Below the pieces are notes generated by a model. It was not told where the DNA came from and made no database searches. It saw nothing but the letters and a program-made list of their open reading frames with translations. A DNA stretch of 47,863 nt from Rhizophagus sp. LPA8_4_AMF. Taxonomy: Eukaryota > Glomeromycota > Glomeromycetes > Glomerales > Glomeraceae. The stretch is from NCBI GenBank assembly GCA_021464525.1, contig JADRCO010000151.1, forward strand, positions 1-47,863, written 5' to 3'. This document shows positions 1 to 10,626 of the stretch, one piece after another (position 1 is the first letter of the stretch; each line of letters opens with the position of its first letter). The position numbers were made by a program, and so were the translations under genes.

Positions 1-360
1 GATCACATATTATCACATAAAACGAATAATTATGTGATAAATACATAATTTGAATATAATGTCACATAAATCGGATTTGTCATGATTTAACGCATAATCC
101 GCAGTAAAATACCAGCTTTTTTTAAAATTTCCCGCCGTTATCAAATTATTTTGTGAAAGAAATTGTAATTATCACATGACTTCAAAAAAATAATTTTGCA
201 TTTTACGAATGTTAAAGCGATTTTTATCAAATAGTTTGTATATTTCGTCAAATAACATTACATAATTTCAAAATTTTTTAAAAAAATTTTATCACATAAT
301 TTAGTTTTAGCACATACATAATTTATATATGAGCACATCATAATTTCATCGTCCCTGCTG
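1..360. repeat. AT-rich stretch with repeated CACATAAT motifs and a hairpin
   Basis: Positions 10-20 (TTATCACATAA) and 30-40 (TTATGTGATAA) form a perfect 11-base inverted repeat with a 9-base loop. Related pieces (CACATAA, TTACATAATTT, CACATACATAATTT, CACATCATAATTT) recur up to about 335. No open frame is convincing. It could be the edge of a non-autonomous element cut by the window end, but no matching second end is visible. Confidence 0.35.
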
Positions 361-390
361 CCGATGTTATAATATCTAATACAAAATCTA

Positions 391-540
391 CTAAAATAAA
401 TGAGAACGATATAATCGTAAAGTAATTTCTTCTCTCTTTGAACTTCTCACTTTTTTTCGCGCAAAAAAAAACAACCACAAAATTAATAATCCAATTACAG
501 CTCCAATTAATATGTATTTATAATTATGCCACAAGTGATC
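391..540 (-). other. C-terminal exon of a membrane protein (partial)
   Basis: A 49-codon minus-strand frame ends in TAG. It starts with hydrophilic residues (DHLWHNYKY), then has a strong transmembrane segment (ILIGAVIGLLILWLFFF), then a basic stop-transfer patch (ARKKVRSSKREE) and a short tail ending YRSHLF. That order is typical of the end of a single-pass or last-pass membrane protein with a cytosolic basic tail. No start codon is present; reading it as a last exon needs an acceptor near TTCAAATAG at its upstream edge. Upstream exons were not found. It may be a relic or an exon of a longer gene; the family is unknown. Confidence 0.33.
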
Positions 541-1389
541 TATTTGAAGATTTTAAACATTCTTATTAGCAAATAAATCAAAATAATTATTTAAAAATGC
601 ACGAAAATTTTCCATTCTCCAAAAAATTATATGATAAACTTGCGAGATTCTGGAGCTCTATAGGTGGAATCTAAATTTTCTGTAAGCGATCCTATTGGTA
701 TAAGTCCGTATAACTGAAACACCTTTGGATAAAATAGCTTTATCTAAACTGATATAAAAATAATGAAAAAAACAAATCGTACTTAATTTTAGACTAGTGC
801 ATTTCCGCATTTTCTTTAATAACATTTTAATGGGTAGGAATTTCTTGATGGCATTTGTATGTTTCACAAATTCATCATTTTAAAAATAAAATCACGTGTA
901 CATTAGAAAGATTATTAACAAATCATAACAACTTAAATGTTTAACAAAAAATCGAACCTAAATCAAACAAATTTTATGAAATTTTTTTTTTAAATTTACC
1001 CTTACGGGGAGCAGTATTTTATTACAGAATATTGATTTTACGCAAACATAAAAACTATTCCAGGAAAACACCACCTGATCTGCAGATGTACCCAGTATGC
1101 TAAAATTTTATGAAATTAATAACGTATGTTAATTAATTATATTCACTATAAATGAATACTGGAATATACGCAATAGATGCAATTGGTTTATTAATTTTTA
1201 AATATGTAAAATAATAATACACATCATATTATTCTATTAGGTTTAAAAATGGATAAAAGTATACGAGACTACTATTTTGGATCAAAGACCGTAAAGGCCA
1301 GTCTTTTAATTTCCATGTTTCTACGTAAATATAAAATTACTTATATACATTTCCATTTGTTAATAATCGCACCAAATCATATCCAATCG
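541..1389. other. Intergenic, AT-rich; one shared repeat piece
   Basis: No gene is supported. Positions about 985-1050 (a run of T, then ACGGGGAGCAGTATTTTATTA) resemble 34085-34135 (ACGGGGAGTAGTACTTTATTA), and more weakly 44075-44110. This stretch is therefore a small dispersed repeat that also occurs upstream of an F-box copy. Short open frames here have no recognisable protein character. Confidence 0.4.
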
Positions 1390-2375
1390 ATTTTGAGCAT
1401 CTTGATATCCTTGTTTAGCAGATTCTCTATACCAATAAATTGCTAAATTAGTATTTTCTTCAATTCCATATTCTCTTTCATACATCAAAGCAAGATTATA
1501 TTGGGCTATTTTATTCCTAAATTTGCTGATTTTCGATATAAATCAGCTGCCTTTTGCAGATGAATATTAGTACCAATTCCAAAACGATAACAATACCCTA
1601 ACATTGTTATTCCATCTAAATATTCTCCTTCAGCTGATTTTTTGTATAATTCAAAAGCTTTTCGATAATTACTATCATAGAAATATAAATTGCCTAGATT
1701 ATGCATAGCTATCAAATGTCCATTATTTGCAGCTTTTTCATACCAATATGCAGCTATCCTATAATCTTTATCACGACCTATTCCTTTACTATAAAACCAA
1801 CCTAATTTAAATTGTCCAACTGCATAATCTTTATTGGCTACTTTTTCATAGTATTCAAAGGCCAGTTCTTCATTTTTTATAATTCGATTTCCAAATTCAT
1901 AGCATTCTCCGACAAAATATTGTGCTAATATGTGACCCGCTTCAGATGCATTAATAAATAAACCAAATGCTTTTACTTCATTCTCAGTTGATTCAATTCC
2001 ATAATAATTAAAACATCCAAGCGTAAAAATAGAATCAGAGTTGTTTTGATTATTTAATAACCAATTATAGAATTCCTTTGAATCTATATTATAATTATTA
2101 AATAATCAAGAATATGTTGTTTCATCGTATTATTTCCTTTACTTATTTTCTTAAAAATGAGATCAACAATTTCATCAATTATCATGTTTAAATTCTTCTC
2201 GTTTTGTTGATAAATTTTTACACTATGTGAACATGAAATAAATATTTTTAGCTTATTAACAACCTCACGTATAGATGGTCGTTTATTTGGTTCACCATTC
2301 CAACAATCTAATAATCAAATATATATATTTGATAAATAGATATGGGTATTGCTAAAGCTCACCAGTAGGTGTAGT
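1390..2375 (-). pseudogene. Partial second copy of a TKL kinase-Sel1 gene
   Basis: On the minus strand the copy begins with the last few codons of a kinase exon, an intact donor (GTGAGC) near 2360 and an acceptor just before the kinase end motif CWNGEPNKRPSIREVV. Sel1 repeats follow (for example FYSKGIGRDKDYRIAAYWY and LGYCYRFGIGTNIHLQKAA). The closest relative in the window is the neighbouring kinase-Sel1 gene, which it follows in tandem with its N-lobe and most of the C-lobe missing. At least two one-base shifts interrupt it, one in the linker near 2100 and one near 1510 after the residues ANLG, where the Sel1 reading continues in another frame (YNLALMYEREYG). It is a truncated tandem duplicate and probably not functional. 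Confidence 0.75.
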
Positions 2376-2394
2376 GTAAATGATATAAATTATA

Positions 2395-2941
2395 AATAAA
2401 TCATAATAATTTTTAAACTATTATTTATAAGCTCTCTTAGTACATTTAATTTATTTTGAGCCTTTTTAAATCTTTGTTTAGCAGATTGTTTATGCAAATA
2501 AATTGCTTGATTTATATCTTTTTCAATAATTCCTTCTCCATTTTCATGCATCAAAGCAAGAGTATAGCAGGTATATTATGTCCCATATTTTCTACTTTTA
2601 GGAATAGTTCAAATGCTTTTTGTTTATCAATATTAATTCCTTATTCCTTTATTGTAACAATATGCTAAGTTTATTATACCATATAAATATCCTCCTTCAG
2701 CTGATTTTTTAAATAGCTCAAAAGCTTTTTGACAATTTTTTTCAACCCCATTTCCATCTTTATATAAATGGCCAAGACTTTTCATAGCAATGAAATGTCC
2801 ATTATTTGCAGCTTTTTCATACCAATATGCAGCTATCTTATAATCTTTTTTATTTATTCTTTTATTATAAAGACAACCTAATTTAAATTGTCCAATTGCA
2901 TAATCTTTATTGGCTACTTTTTCATAATATTCAAAAGCCAT
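2395..2941 (-). pseudogene. Out-of-frame Sel1 repeat tail of the kinase gene at 2914-4754
   Basis: This is the continuation of the upstream kinase-Sel1 gene in a shifted frame. It reads Sel1 units (MAFEYYEKVANKDYAIGQFK, LGHLYKDGNGVEKNCQKAFE) for about 100 codons. A 7-base duplication (GGAATAA/GGAATTA) near 2635 shifts the frame again, and a third shift near 2560 leads to a last unit (YTLALMHENGEGIIEKDINQ). Compared with the intact paralogue at 19170-21438, this should be the C-terminal half of one protein. As the DNA stands it is cut off from the kinase. About three shifts in 550 bases suggest decay, though the first one sits in an A run and could be a sequencing error. Confidence 0.7.
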
Positions 2942-4754
2942 TTCTTCATTTTTATAGTTCCATTTCCATATTCATAACATTCTCCAACATAATATTGTGC
3001 TAATATATGATCATCATCATCTGATGCATTAATAAATAAACCAAATGCTTTCACTTTATTCTCATTTATTTCAATTCCAAGAAAATTAAAATATCCAAGT
3101 AAAAAAATGGAATTTGGATTGTTTTGATTATTTAATAACCATTTATAAATTTCTTTTGAATTAATATTATGATTTTTAAGATGATCAAGAACGTAGTTTT
3201 TTGTTGCATCTCCTTTTTTTAACTTTTCAAGGATGAAATCATTTATTCCATTAAACAACACGATTAAATACTTTTCGGATAAAATATTCTCATTAATCTT
3301 ACTTATTGATGTCATACTATTTATTTCTTCTACATTTTTATTATTGAAATCATGAATCATTTGCGATAAATCTCCATGTAATGAATTTTTTAAACTATCT
3401 GGAATTAAATATTTATATCTTCCACGTTTTAAACTTGGAGTAAAATATGCATATCTACTACGTTTTAAACGTGGAGTAAATTTTTTTAGTCTATCAACAA
3501 CTTCATGTATAGTCGGTCGTTTATTTGGTTCATCATTCCAACACTCTAATGATCAGAAATATGTATTTAACTAATAAATCTTAAATGAATAAAATAAACG
3601 ATAATACTTACCAGTATAGAGATTAGAATAATCATTAGGAGTACCAGGAATAATCTCTTCTCTTCGACCTTGTGAAATTTTATACATTAAACTAAAATCA
3701 TAATTCTCTTCATGAAATGGCGGTTTTCCACTTGATATTTCCCATAACAGAATACCAATACTGTATATATCACTCTTCTCATTTGATTTTAAATTGTTAT
3801 CCGTTAATACTTTCGGATCAATATAGGGAACCATACCAAGTAATTTTGTTTGTGATTTAGATGCTTCACCAATCCTTTTTGATAAGCCAAAATCCGCCAA
3901 CTTAATGGAATCTTGATGAATCAACACATTACAAGAATGCTATTATAATATTCAAGTAAAAATAAATTAATTATAATTATTGAAATCAATATAATTTTAA
4001 TCTTAACACTTGAAAATAAAATACCAAGTCCCGATGAATAATTCTTTCTTCATGTAAACATAGCACAGAACGAGCCAATTGGGATGCCAAATTGTATTTA
4101 TTATTCCAAGTAAGTCTATGGAAGTTATTCGTCAAATAATTACGAAGCGTACCACTGTCAGCGTATTCCATTACCAACAAATAATCTTTTGTTGGATTAA
4201 ATATATTTTCTGATAATAATAATTATTATTAATTATTTCATAAAAAAAGAATTATTTCGTTCAATGCAATCGGTATTAAATTTTATTTTATGATATTCTC
4301 ACCAGTACCTGACTTATGTTTTGAAATTCCATAAAAGCGAATTATATTATTGTGAAAATCTACATCTCGTTGAAGTTTAAGCTAAATCATGAAATGAACA
4401 ATAATTAAAAAAAATTTGAGGGAAAAAAAAAATTTTTTTAAAAAAAAATGAATATAAAAAGAGTACGTAAAATAAATATTTTTAAGTATTGTATACAATC
4501 GAATTTTTTTTATAAGTATAAATTACCTCATTAACAATTTCTTTTATGGTAATTTTGTTAAGATCAAAAAAAGATTTTAACGCTATATAACCTTCAAAAC
4601 TTTTCCAATTTGCACGAAACACCTTTCCGAATGCTCCGGAACCAATTTCTTGAATATTTTTAAAATTTTCATATTCATAAAATATAATATGTTTCTTATC
4701 GATAGCTTCTTCAATCCAATTAATCCATTCATTTGTTTTTTCACTATTCTGCAT
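2914..4754 (-). CDS. TKL-type protein kinase with truncated Sel1 repeat tail
   Basis: Five exons on the minus strand: 4754-4527, 4381-4303, 4209-4025, 3939-3612, 3545-2914. The introns are GT-AG (145, 93, 85 and 66 bases). The join keeps frame through all exons and gives 483 residues. Visible kinase parts: glycine loop GSGAFGKV (38-45), ATP lysine in IALK (K60), HRDLHSCN (161-168), DFG (180-182), activation-segment end VPYIDPK, helix F DIYSIGILLWE, and the CWNDEPNKRP end motif. The domain therefore looks catalytically competent. A linker with a duplicated 12-residue unit and one or two Sel1 units follow. The frame then ends early at KMKKWLLNIMKK. The parallel copy at 1390-2375 has six A where this gene has five near 2955, so a one-base deletion removes most of the Sel1 solenoid. 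Substrate and pathway are unknown; Sel1 repeats usually serve protein-protein contact. Confidence 0.8.
3409..3480 (-). repeat. 36-base tandem duplication in the kinase linker
   Basis: Two adjacent 12-codon units encode FTPRLKRSRYAY and FTPSLKRGRYKY in the linker between the kinase domain and the Sel1 repeats. They are basic and aromatic, with several Ser/Thr residues. The intact paralogue lacks this duplication, so it is a recent local change in this gene. Confidence 0.8.
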
Positions 4755-6120
4755 TTCGTTATCTGTAATTATTATTGTTATTATAGGCGTAGTGGGTGGA
4801 ATATTGGAATTAGCAATAAAATTTTTTATGGTAGAAGTCTATAAAACTATTTATGGACTTATAATGAATGAAACAAGTGAAACGTTTTACCGAATGATCA
4901 GCCGACCATAACAGAGTCATGATTTTCAAGGCATCATGATGAAATAATCGACTAGTATTTTTTTAAAAAAAATAATACTGTTTACATTTTTTGTTAAGTC
5001 TCTTAAATTGTTCTGAATAAATTGTATGTTACCCAATAGCTTCAACTTTAATTTTATTCATTCTTTTTTCGATTCTATTTGTCACACAAATAAAATTGGT
5101 GTTATTTACGCGACACGTGAAATAACTCTTTTATCTCATGGAAACTAACGAAAAATAATATATAATCTATAAAACACATGGGCATGAAAAATATCATCAG
5201 AAGGATTACAGGAATGAATATATATCATCAAAAAAATCACTAACGACCAATTAGTAAACATGAGATAAAAATAATTAAATATTTATTTGGTTAAACAAAT
5301 CTATTGAAAAAACCCGAAGAAATTATTAATAAATTATTTTGTTGTAATAACATTGTGATAATTTCTATATATATATTTTATTTTCGCTAATATTTATTTG
5401 AACAATTATAATTGAAATTAAATATCACTGAATTTAATTTTTTTTTTACTGTTTATTTGTTTACGCGGGCTATGTTTGATTTTTCATAAATTATTAATAA
5501 AATCCTAACGTGCCGATTCTATACACGATGATCGCCAATCATTTGTGTGATGCGTACCTCAATTTCAATAATTTTTAAATGAAAATAATTTGAATTTTTA
5601 AATTCTTTTTAAATAAAATGATGTACACGAAAATTAAATGAAAAATTTACTAATAATACATGAAAATTAAAAATAACAAATGAAAATAATATGAAAATTT
5701 TGAAATTAGTTATAGTATACTATTTTAACGAATAATATTTTTGCGTCGTAAACGAACATGTTGCAATTAATTATTAAAAATCTTTTACTTATAAATAGTA
5801 GTAAAATGAAAAATACATAACAAATTAATAATGATGCTGTTGGAACAAGAAAACAAATGAATAATATTTAGAACTTTTGAATTACTGCATTTATTTATTT
5901 CTACTTTTATTTCTACTTCATGCTATTTTGTGTCCTTCATGTTGTATTCTTATAACTATAATTTATACTTTTATTACGAAAGAAAAATTTGAAAAATCAT
6001 TAAATAAATTAAATAAATAAATAAACAAATAAATATTTATTAATATTAACTGGAATAGTTACTTACACGAAAGAATACGTGAAGGGTAACTGCTTTTACT
6101 TTGAAATTTAAAAAAACCCA
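4755..6120. other. Intergenic; holds a dispersed repeat copy
   Basis: No gene is supported. Positions about 5275-5580 align in the same orientation with 39640-39870 and partly with 34370-34520. Shared words include TTGGTTAAA, GCGGGCTATGTTT, AAATCCTAACGTG and GCGTACCTCAATTT. The dispersed repeat thus occurs once near the plus-strand F-box gene and again in the F-box array flanks. Positions 5580-5720 are low-complexity, built from repeated AAAATTAAATGAAAA-like words. Confidence 0.5.
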
Positions 6121-6130
6121 TGAAAAAAGA

Positions 6131-6241
6131 GCACTTCGCAAATTTTTTTTCGAAGTGGCACTAACTTGTGATTAGTGGCTAAGCCACAACAGATTTGACT
6201 GTGCCAAGTGATCGACAAAACCTAACATCGTTAGTGATGTT
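6131..6241. repeat. Cluster of short hairpins upstream of an F-box gene
   Basis: Three short inverted repeats follow one another: CACTTCG/CGAAGTG (6132-6157), GTGGCT-A-AGCCAC (6175-6187) and AACATC/GATGTT (about 6223-6240). They end just before the putative regulatory site of the F-box gene. They may be remains of a small transposon or protein-binding dyads; the sequence alone does not decide. Confidence 0.4.
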
Positions 6242-6246
6242 ACACA

Positions 6247-6263
6247 CGGAAATCATCATTCCG
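6247..6263 (+). promoter_or_regulatory. CGG-N11-CCG site upstream of F-box copy 1
   Basis: CGG and CCG are separated by exactly 11 bases (AAATCATCATT), 71 bases before the chosen ATG. An AT-rich TATA-like stretch (TTAATATAAATT) follows. The spacing is that of Gal4-class Zn2Cys6 dimer sites. The same layout occurs before F-box copies 2, 3 and 4. No regulator has been identified, so binding is inference. Confidence 0.45.
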
Positions 6264-6334
6264 AAAATTAATATAAATTGGGCTTAATAAAATATGATAC
6301 ACAAATACTCTTTTTCTTTCTTTCTTCGTTTATA

Positions 6335-7960
6335 ATGTCATGTTCAAAAATATTTTCAGGAGATTTACCTGAATTAACATATGGAGTTATGAAACATTTC
6401 CAAAATGATTTTTCAACTTTACATTCATGTATTTTAGTTAACAGATTATGGTGTCGTTTAGCGATTCCATTATTATGGGAAAATCCTTTTTCAATTCCTA
6501 CGAAAAATTATAAATTTATTGAAATTTACTTACATAATTTGAATGATGATTTTAAAACAAAGTTAAACATATATAAAATTTATGATAATTTATTTCAATC
6601 AAATACACTTTTTAATTATCCTAGTTTTATAAAATATTTAAATTTATTGAAAGTTATTAGTTCTGTTGGAAATTGGTTTGAAGTCTCTATCAGAACTTCA
6701 AAACCCGGAAATAGATATTTTTTGCAAAATTCTGATATACTTTCAGCATCTAATTTTAAAAGATTAATTTATACTTCATTATTTAAAATATTCATTGAAA
6801 ATGAAGTAAATTTACATACTCTTGATATGGATATCTTCACTATTTCCAGTTATGAACCCTGCTATAATGATATTTTTATATTAATTTTACAGAATCCAAA
6901 TTTCATTCACAATATTAAAAATTTAAAACTTCATTTTGGTAGTAGCTCATCTAGTATCATATATCGCAACAATTGTAATGAATATGCATTAATTAAAAGT
7001 CAAATATTACAAGTAATTAATTTACATCAAAATCTTAAAAAAATTTTATTGGATTATAATAGTTTCCCTTCTTATCAATCGTTATTTTTATCAAAAGAAT
7101 ATAATTGTTCAAATACTTTAAATACGGTTATACTATATCAAGTTAATTTTAATGGTATAATCAATTTAGACAAAATATTTGAACAATTAAATGTTTTAGA
7201 ATCTGTTCATATCATTTATTGTTATTCTTTAAATAATAACTTTACTCAACAAATTATTAATTTGACTAAACCATTTAAATTAAAGTCTTTATTTATAGAA
7301 GAGAGATTACAAATCAATTCATTAGAATTATTATTACAAAGATCTGGTGATTATTTGGAAAATTTCGTTGTATTTGGATTTGATTATGATATATCATCAA
7401 GACGACAATTATTAGAATTAATTACTAAATATTGTAATAATATCAAATTACTTGGTTTATATGGATTTGAAAATCAGATTACTCATCTAGTATCAAATTT
7501 AATTGAAAGTATTAACCAGAATCTTAATTATCTTTCAATCCACATCAGTCAAACTTATCGATTTAATATAAATTATGTTGAATATAGTTCAACTTTATTA
7601 CAAAATTTAGGACAAATTCTACCTTCTAAACTAGAATATTTAAGTTTATCTCTTATTATTAAAGAAAATGATTTTAAAGTATTCTTAGAAAATTCTCAAA
7701 ATATTTTTATTAATAGATTATTAATAGTACAACAAGGTAATGATAATATTTTACATTATATAAAAAAATTTATTATGAAAGAAAAAAGAGTCAAATATTT
7801 GGCTATTAAGAATTTCAAAAATTTAGATTTGTCTACTTTTGAAAATGAAGTGAATGAATATATGTTACATGGTATTAAAGTTCTAAATTTTTGTGAATTA
7901 TATTTAGCTATTAAGGCTTATGATTTTATAAAGAATATTGATAAAGATGAATATCATTAA
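6335..7960 (+). CDS. F-box protein, single exon (copy 1)
   Basis: The product is 541 residues. The F-box lies at about residues 8-50 (SGDLPELTYGVMKHF, then ILVNRLWCRLAIPLLWENPF). The rest is a long, Leu/Ile/Asn-rich region with loosely repeated LxxLxLxx elements, consistent with a degenerate leucine-rich solenoid that would select targets for an SCF ubiquitin ligase. The ATG before SCSKIFSGDLPEL was chosen because the minus-strand copy at 44150-45724 begins there and two others begin at the matching MSYSKIY. The frame stays open a further 19 codons upstream, without an upstream ATG. It has no intron and no internal stop. It is the only F-box copy in the window on this strand, away from the array. 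Substrate unknown. Confidence 0.88.
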   Translation: MSCSKIFSGDLPELTYGVMKHFQNDFSTLHSCILVNRLWCRLAIPLLWENPFSIPTKNYKFIEIYLHNLNDDFKTKLNIYKIYDNLFQSNTLFNYPSFIKYLNLLKVISSVGNWFEVSIRTSKPGNRYFLQNSDILSASNFKRLIYTSLFKIFIENEVNLHTLDMDIFTISSYEPCYNDIFILILQNPNFIHNIKNLKLHFGSSSSSIIYRNNCNEYALIKSQILQVINLHQNLKKILLDYNSFPSYQSLFLSKEYNCSNTLNTVILYQVNFNGIINLDKIFEQLNVLESVHIIYCYSLNNNFTQQIINLTKPFKLKSLFIEERLQINSLELLLQRSGDYLENFVVFGFDYDISSRRQLLELITKYCNNIKLLGLYGFENQITHLVSNLIESINQNLNYLSIHISQTYRFNINYVEYSSTLLQNLGQILPSKLEYLSLSLIIKENDFKVFLENSQNIFINRLLIVQQGNDNILHYIKKFIMKEKRVKYLAIKNFKNLDLSTFENEVNEYMLHGIKVLNFCELYLAIKAYDFIKNIDKDEYH

Positions 7961-8094
7961 TATCATTTATAATATTTGTAAATCATTTCAACTAAATAAT
8001 TAAAAATTTTTATTTATTTATTTATTATTGATAATTATTAAGAAATACTTGACAATTTTATAAATTTGAAAATTGAAATCCATTTTTAAGAAAT

Positions 8095-8180
8095 AATTCT
8101 AGAGCTGGATCAATCCAGTCCAGTCCGGTCCCAAGAAAGACTGATTTAACCGGTCCAAGATTGATCTTTTGGTCTACATC
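8095..8180. mobile_element. Small inverted-repeat element relic (MITE-like)
   Basis: The stretch is more GC-rich than its surroundings and has imperfect inverted ends: TAGAGCTGGATCAATC on the left, and GATTGATCTTTTGGTCTA on the right as read on the plus strand. The middle contains repeated GTCC/CCGGT words. It looks like an old non-autonomous DNA transposon; no clear target duplication is visible. Confidence 0.4.
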
Positions 8181-8284
8181 ATTATTACTAATTTTTTTAA
8201 AAAATATTTAAATGATATTCTAATAAAATAAAAGAAATATCCATTCATTAATGAATTGTTATTTCAGTAACTGTTATTAACTAT

Positions 8285-8660
8285 TTTTTAATACCTGAAT
8301 CAAATTTTGTAATTCCATAAAAGCGAATAACATTATCATGAAAATCAACATTTCGTTGAAGTTTAAGCTAATTATAAAAAGTACATAAATAAATACAAAG
8401 AATTACTTGAAATAGATGAGCATGAAATTTTTAATAAAATTGCTTCATAAACGATTTCTTTTACAGTGATTTTATCAAGGTTAAAGATTTCAATGCTAAA
8501 TAATTATTTAAATTTTGCCAATTCTCTAAAAAACTTTTCTGAATATACCGGAACAAAATTTCTTGAATATTCTTAAAATTTTAATATTCGTAATATTTAA
8601 TTAATACATTTAACTGTTTTATTGATTTATTGATATTTTGTATTTCATAAACCGAAATAG
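8285..8660 (-). pseudogene. Decayed 5' part of a TKL kinase gene
   Basis: Positions 8367-8290 read as the family's second exon (LKLQRNVDFHDNVIRFYGIT) with acceptor and donor still in place. Positions about 8650-8450 are a broken first exon, where NFKNIQE-like, SGIFRKVF-like, LALKSF and KITVKEIVYE pieces can still be read in different frames. Stops and shifts are frequent. Nothing of the catalytic lobe follows, so this is an old truncated duplicate of the kinases at 2914-4754 and 19170-21438. Confidence 0.7.
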
Positions 8661-9865
8661 GCAAACTCAAAAATTATAGTCTGAGCCAGAATTACATGAT
8701 AATTTTGGGCAGAATTTAATGCATAAAATGGTGCTTACTTTTGAAGTATATAACATTATTAGATGCGTAGTTTTCCAAAATTTGAAAATTTTGTTTTCTT
8801 TATATCACTAATACATTTGTCATTTTATAAAAAAAAGATATAATGAATTATTTAAATTTAATTCATCATTTAAAAATTAGGTCAGATGTTTTCGTATTGA
8901 AATTTTCATATTGAAATAAGCTGTAATTAATTGCAAGAATATAAAGGCAATGTCATTTTTTTTTCTTTGTTGGAAATCACACGTTAAGTTTTAATTAAAG
9001 GTAATTTAAAGTTATTATAAATATGTATTGTATGAGTGTATATAATACTTCTCATTTTATGTAATAAAGCCTGTATTAATAATAATAATAAATGTCATAC
9101 ATACTCATCATATATTAATGGATATGGAAATAAAGTTTTTCGATATGAGAATAGATTCGGATACATGAAAGTATATATAATTTTTTTTTGATTTATTATT
9201 AGGATTAATAGAGAGGTTAAAATGTTTAAATGTTCATCACATTTCTCGTTATTACTCTTTATACTGATGGAAAGCCATATGTTTTAAATTTTTGAATATA
9301 AAGAAAATAAGAAAAATATTATTAATATTATTAATAAAATCACTTGGGAATTTGTTGCGAAAAATTGTAGAATCATGAGACAGAATTTTTCATCATGTTT
9401 CAATTGTTTATATAGTATATAATTATATGATTGTAACGTGCCATTAAGACACAAAAAAATTATAAATATTTAAATAGGACACACAACACTTTCCCTCCAA
9501 TATGGTGAATAACATAAAATTATTCTTTTTCATGAAATAAATTACTGGATTATACCCAATGTAAATTTTCAACAATATTAAAAAGTTTAATTATGTGAAT
9601 AACTTAATAAATAGTTACAACAAAAAATGAAAAAAAAAAACGAAATGTAGCAAAGATTTTACATTCATATAAAACAATCAATGTGTTCAACATTCATTTC
9701 ATACAGCCTATTCCAGCCTACTCCATTTTAAAATTATGTTAATATAGTTTAGATATTTTTTGAATAAAAACTTTAATAAATTATAAAAGACAATTATTTC
9801 TACAAAAGCAGAAATTTTATTATTTACATTTTGGAATCTATATTTCATTATTATGTAAATGACAA
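8661..9865. other. Intergenic, AT-rich, no gene seen
   Basis: Nothing here reads as a protein family. A short ATA microsatellite lies near 9078-9092. The rest is low-complexity AT-rich DNA. Confidence 0.5.
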
Positions 9866-10085
9866 AGTACTCCGGTCCTATCGCAGGACTGCAGCAATAG
9901 CTGGTACCCACGAGCTTACTAAAATGCAAGCGCCTATGCTCCAACCCTCGCATAGTACTATACCGTTCCAAAAAAATTCCCAGCCAGCCCTACTGTGAGA
10001 CTGCAGCAAAGCTGGTACTCACAGGCTTACAATGGTAAGCATGCTATGCTCCCGCCCATGCATAGCATCATGCTGCTCCAATAAA
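9866..10085. repeat. GC-rich tandem pair, SINE-like
   Basis: Two diverged units of about 105 bases lie in tandem (about 9871-9974 and 9985-10085). They share GACTGCAGCAA, AGCTGGTAC, CTTAC and a CATAG-containing end. The second unit contains a hairpin with 9-base arms, GCATAGCAT/ATGCTATGC. Base composition is sharply richer in G+C than the flanks. A short, structured, tandem GC-rich unit in AT-rich DNA suggests a SINE-like or other short mobile repeat, but I found no clear tRNA or 5S promoter boxes. It adjoins the polypurine tract that follows. Confidence 0.45.
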
Positions 10086-10119
10086 CGTACCCTAAAAAAT
10101 AAGGAAAATACTAATAGAG

Positions 10120-10400
10120 TATAAGAAGAAGCGAAGAGAAGAAGGACAAGGAAGGAAGGAAAGAAAGTGAAAGAGGAGGTAGCATAGGGAAGGGTCTTAT
10201 ACACTCTCTTAAACGGGAAAGGGAGTAAAAGAAGGGTGGAAGACGAAAAGAGCGAAAGTGTAAGTGAGGGAAGGGAGTGAGAAAGAGATGAGGAAAAGAA
10301 AAGAAAGGAAGAGAGGAAGGAAAGAAAGTGAGTGGGAACGGACAAAATAAACAGAGGGAAGAGAAGAGAGAAGAGTAGAGGAGTGAGTGAGCGGACAGTA
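10120..10400 (+). repeat. Polypurine tract (GA-rich), about 280 bases
   Basis: The plus strand is almost all A and G, with only short interruptions (one around TCTTATACACTCTC). Internal words repeat: GGAAGGAAAGAAAGTGA occurs near 10155 and again near 10317. The opposite strand has long open Ser/Leu/Phe-rich frames, which follow automatically from a polypyrimidine strand and are not taken as genes. Such tracts can form triplex (H-) DNA. Confidence 0.75.
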
Positions 10401-10626
10401 GACTTTTTATAGATGTGTTAGCTATATTCAAAGTATAAAAAATTGCGTCATAATCAGATCATCTCAAAAGAGATGACTCATTGACTCATGATTATATAGT
10501 ATTGATGTGATCATGTATACGTGCACTGCATAATATTTTGGAACCCCACCTATATTAGAAATACAATAAGATATACATAAATGTTAATTTTCTAAAGGTT
10601 TTATAAGTTAATTTTATTTACAATCA

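Noticed and set aside
1-360. Spaced CACATAAT motifs as a possible CRISPR-like array
   Set aside because: Spacing and motif are irregular and the setting is a fungal nuclear genome.
658-867. A 69-codon minus-strand frame
   Set aside because: No family features, high Lys/Ile/Phe typical of AT-rich noise, and no supporting splice or promoter context.
10019-10431. Two overlapping minus-strand open frames of over 100 codons rich in Ser, Leu and Phe
   Set aside because: They are the automatic translation of a polypyrimidine strand, with no domain or start context.
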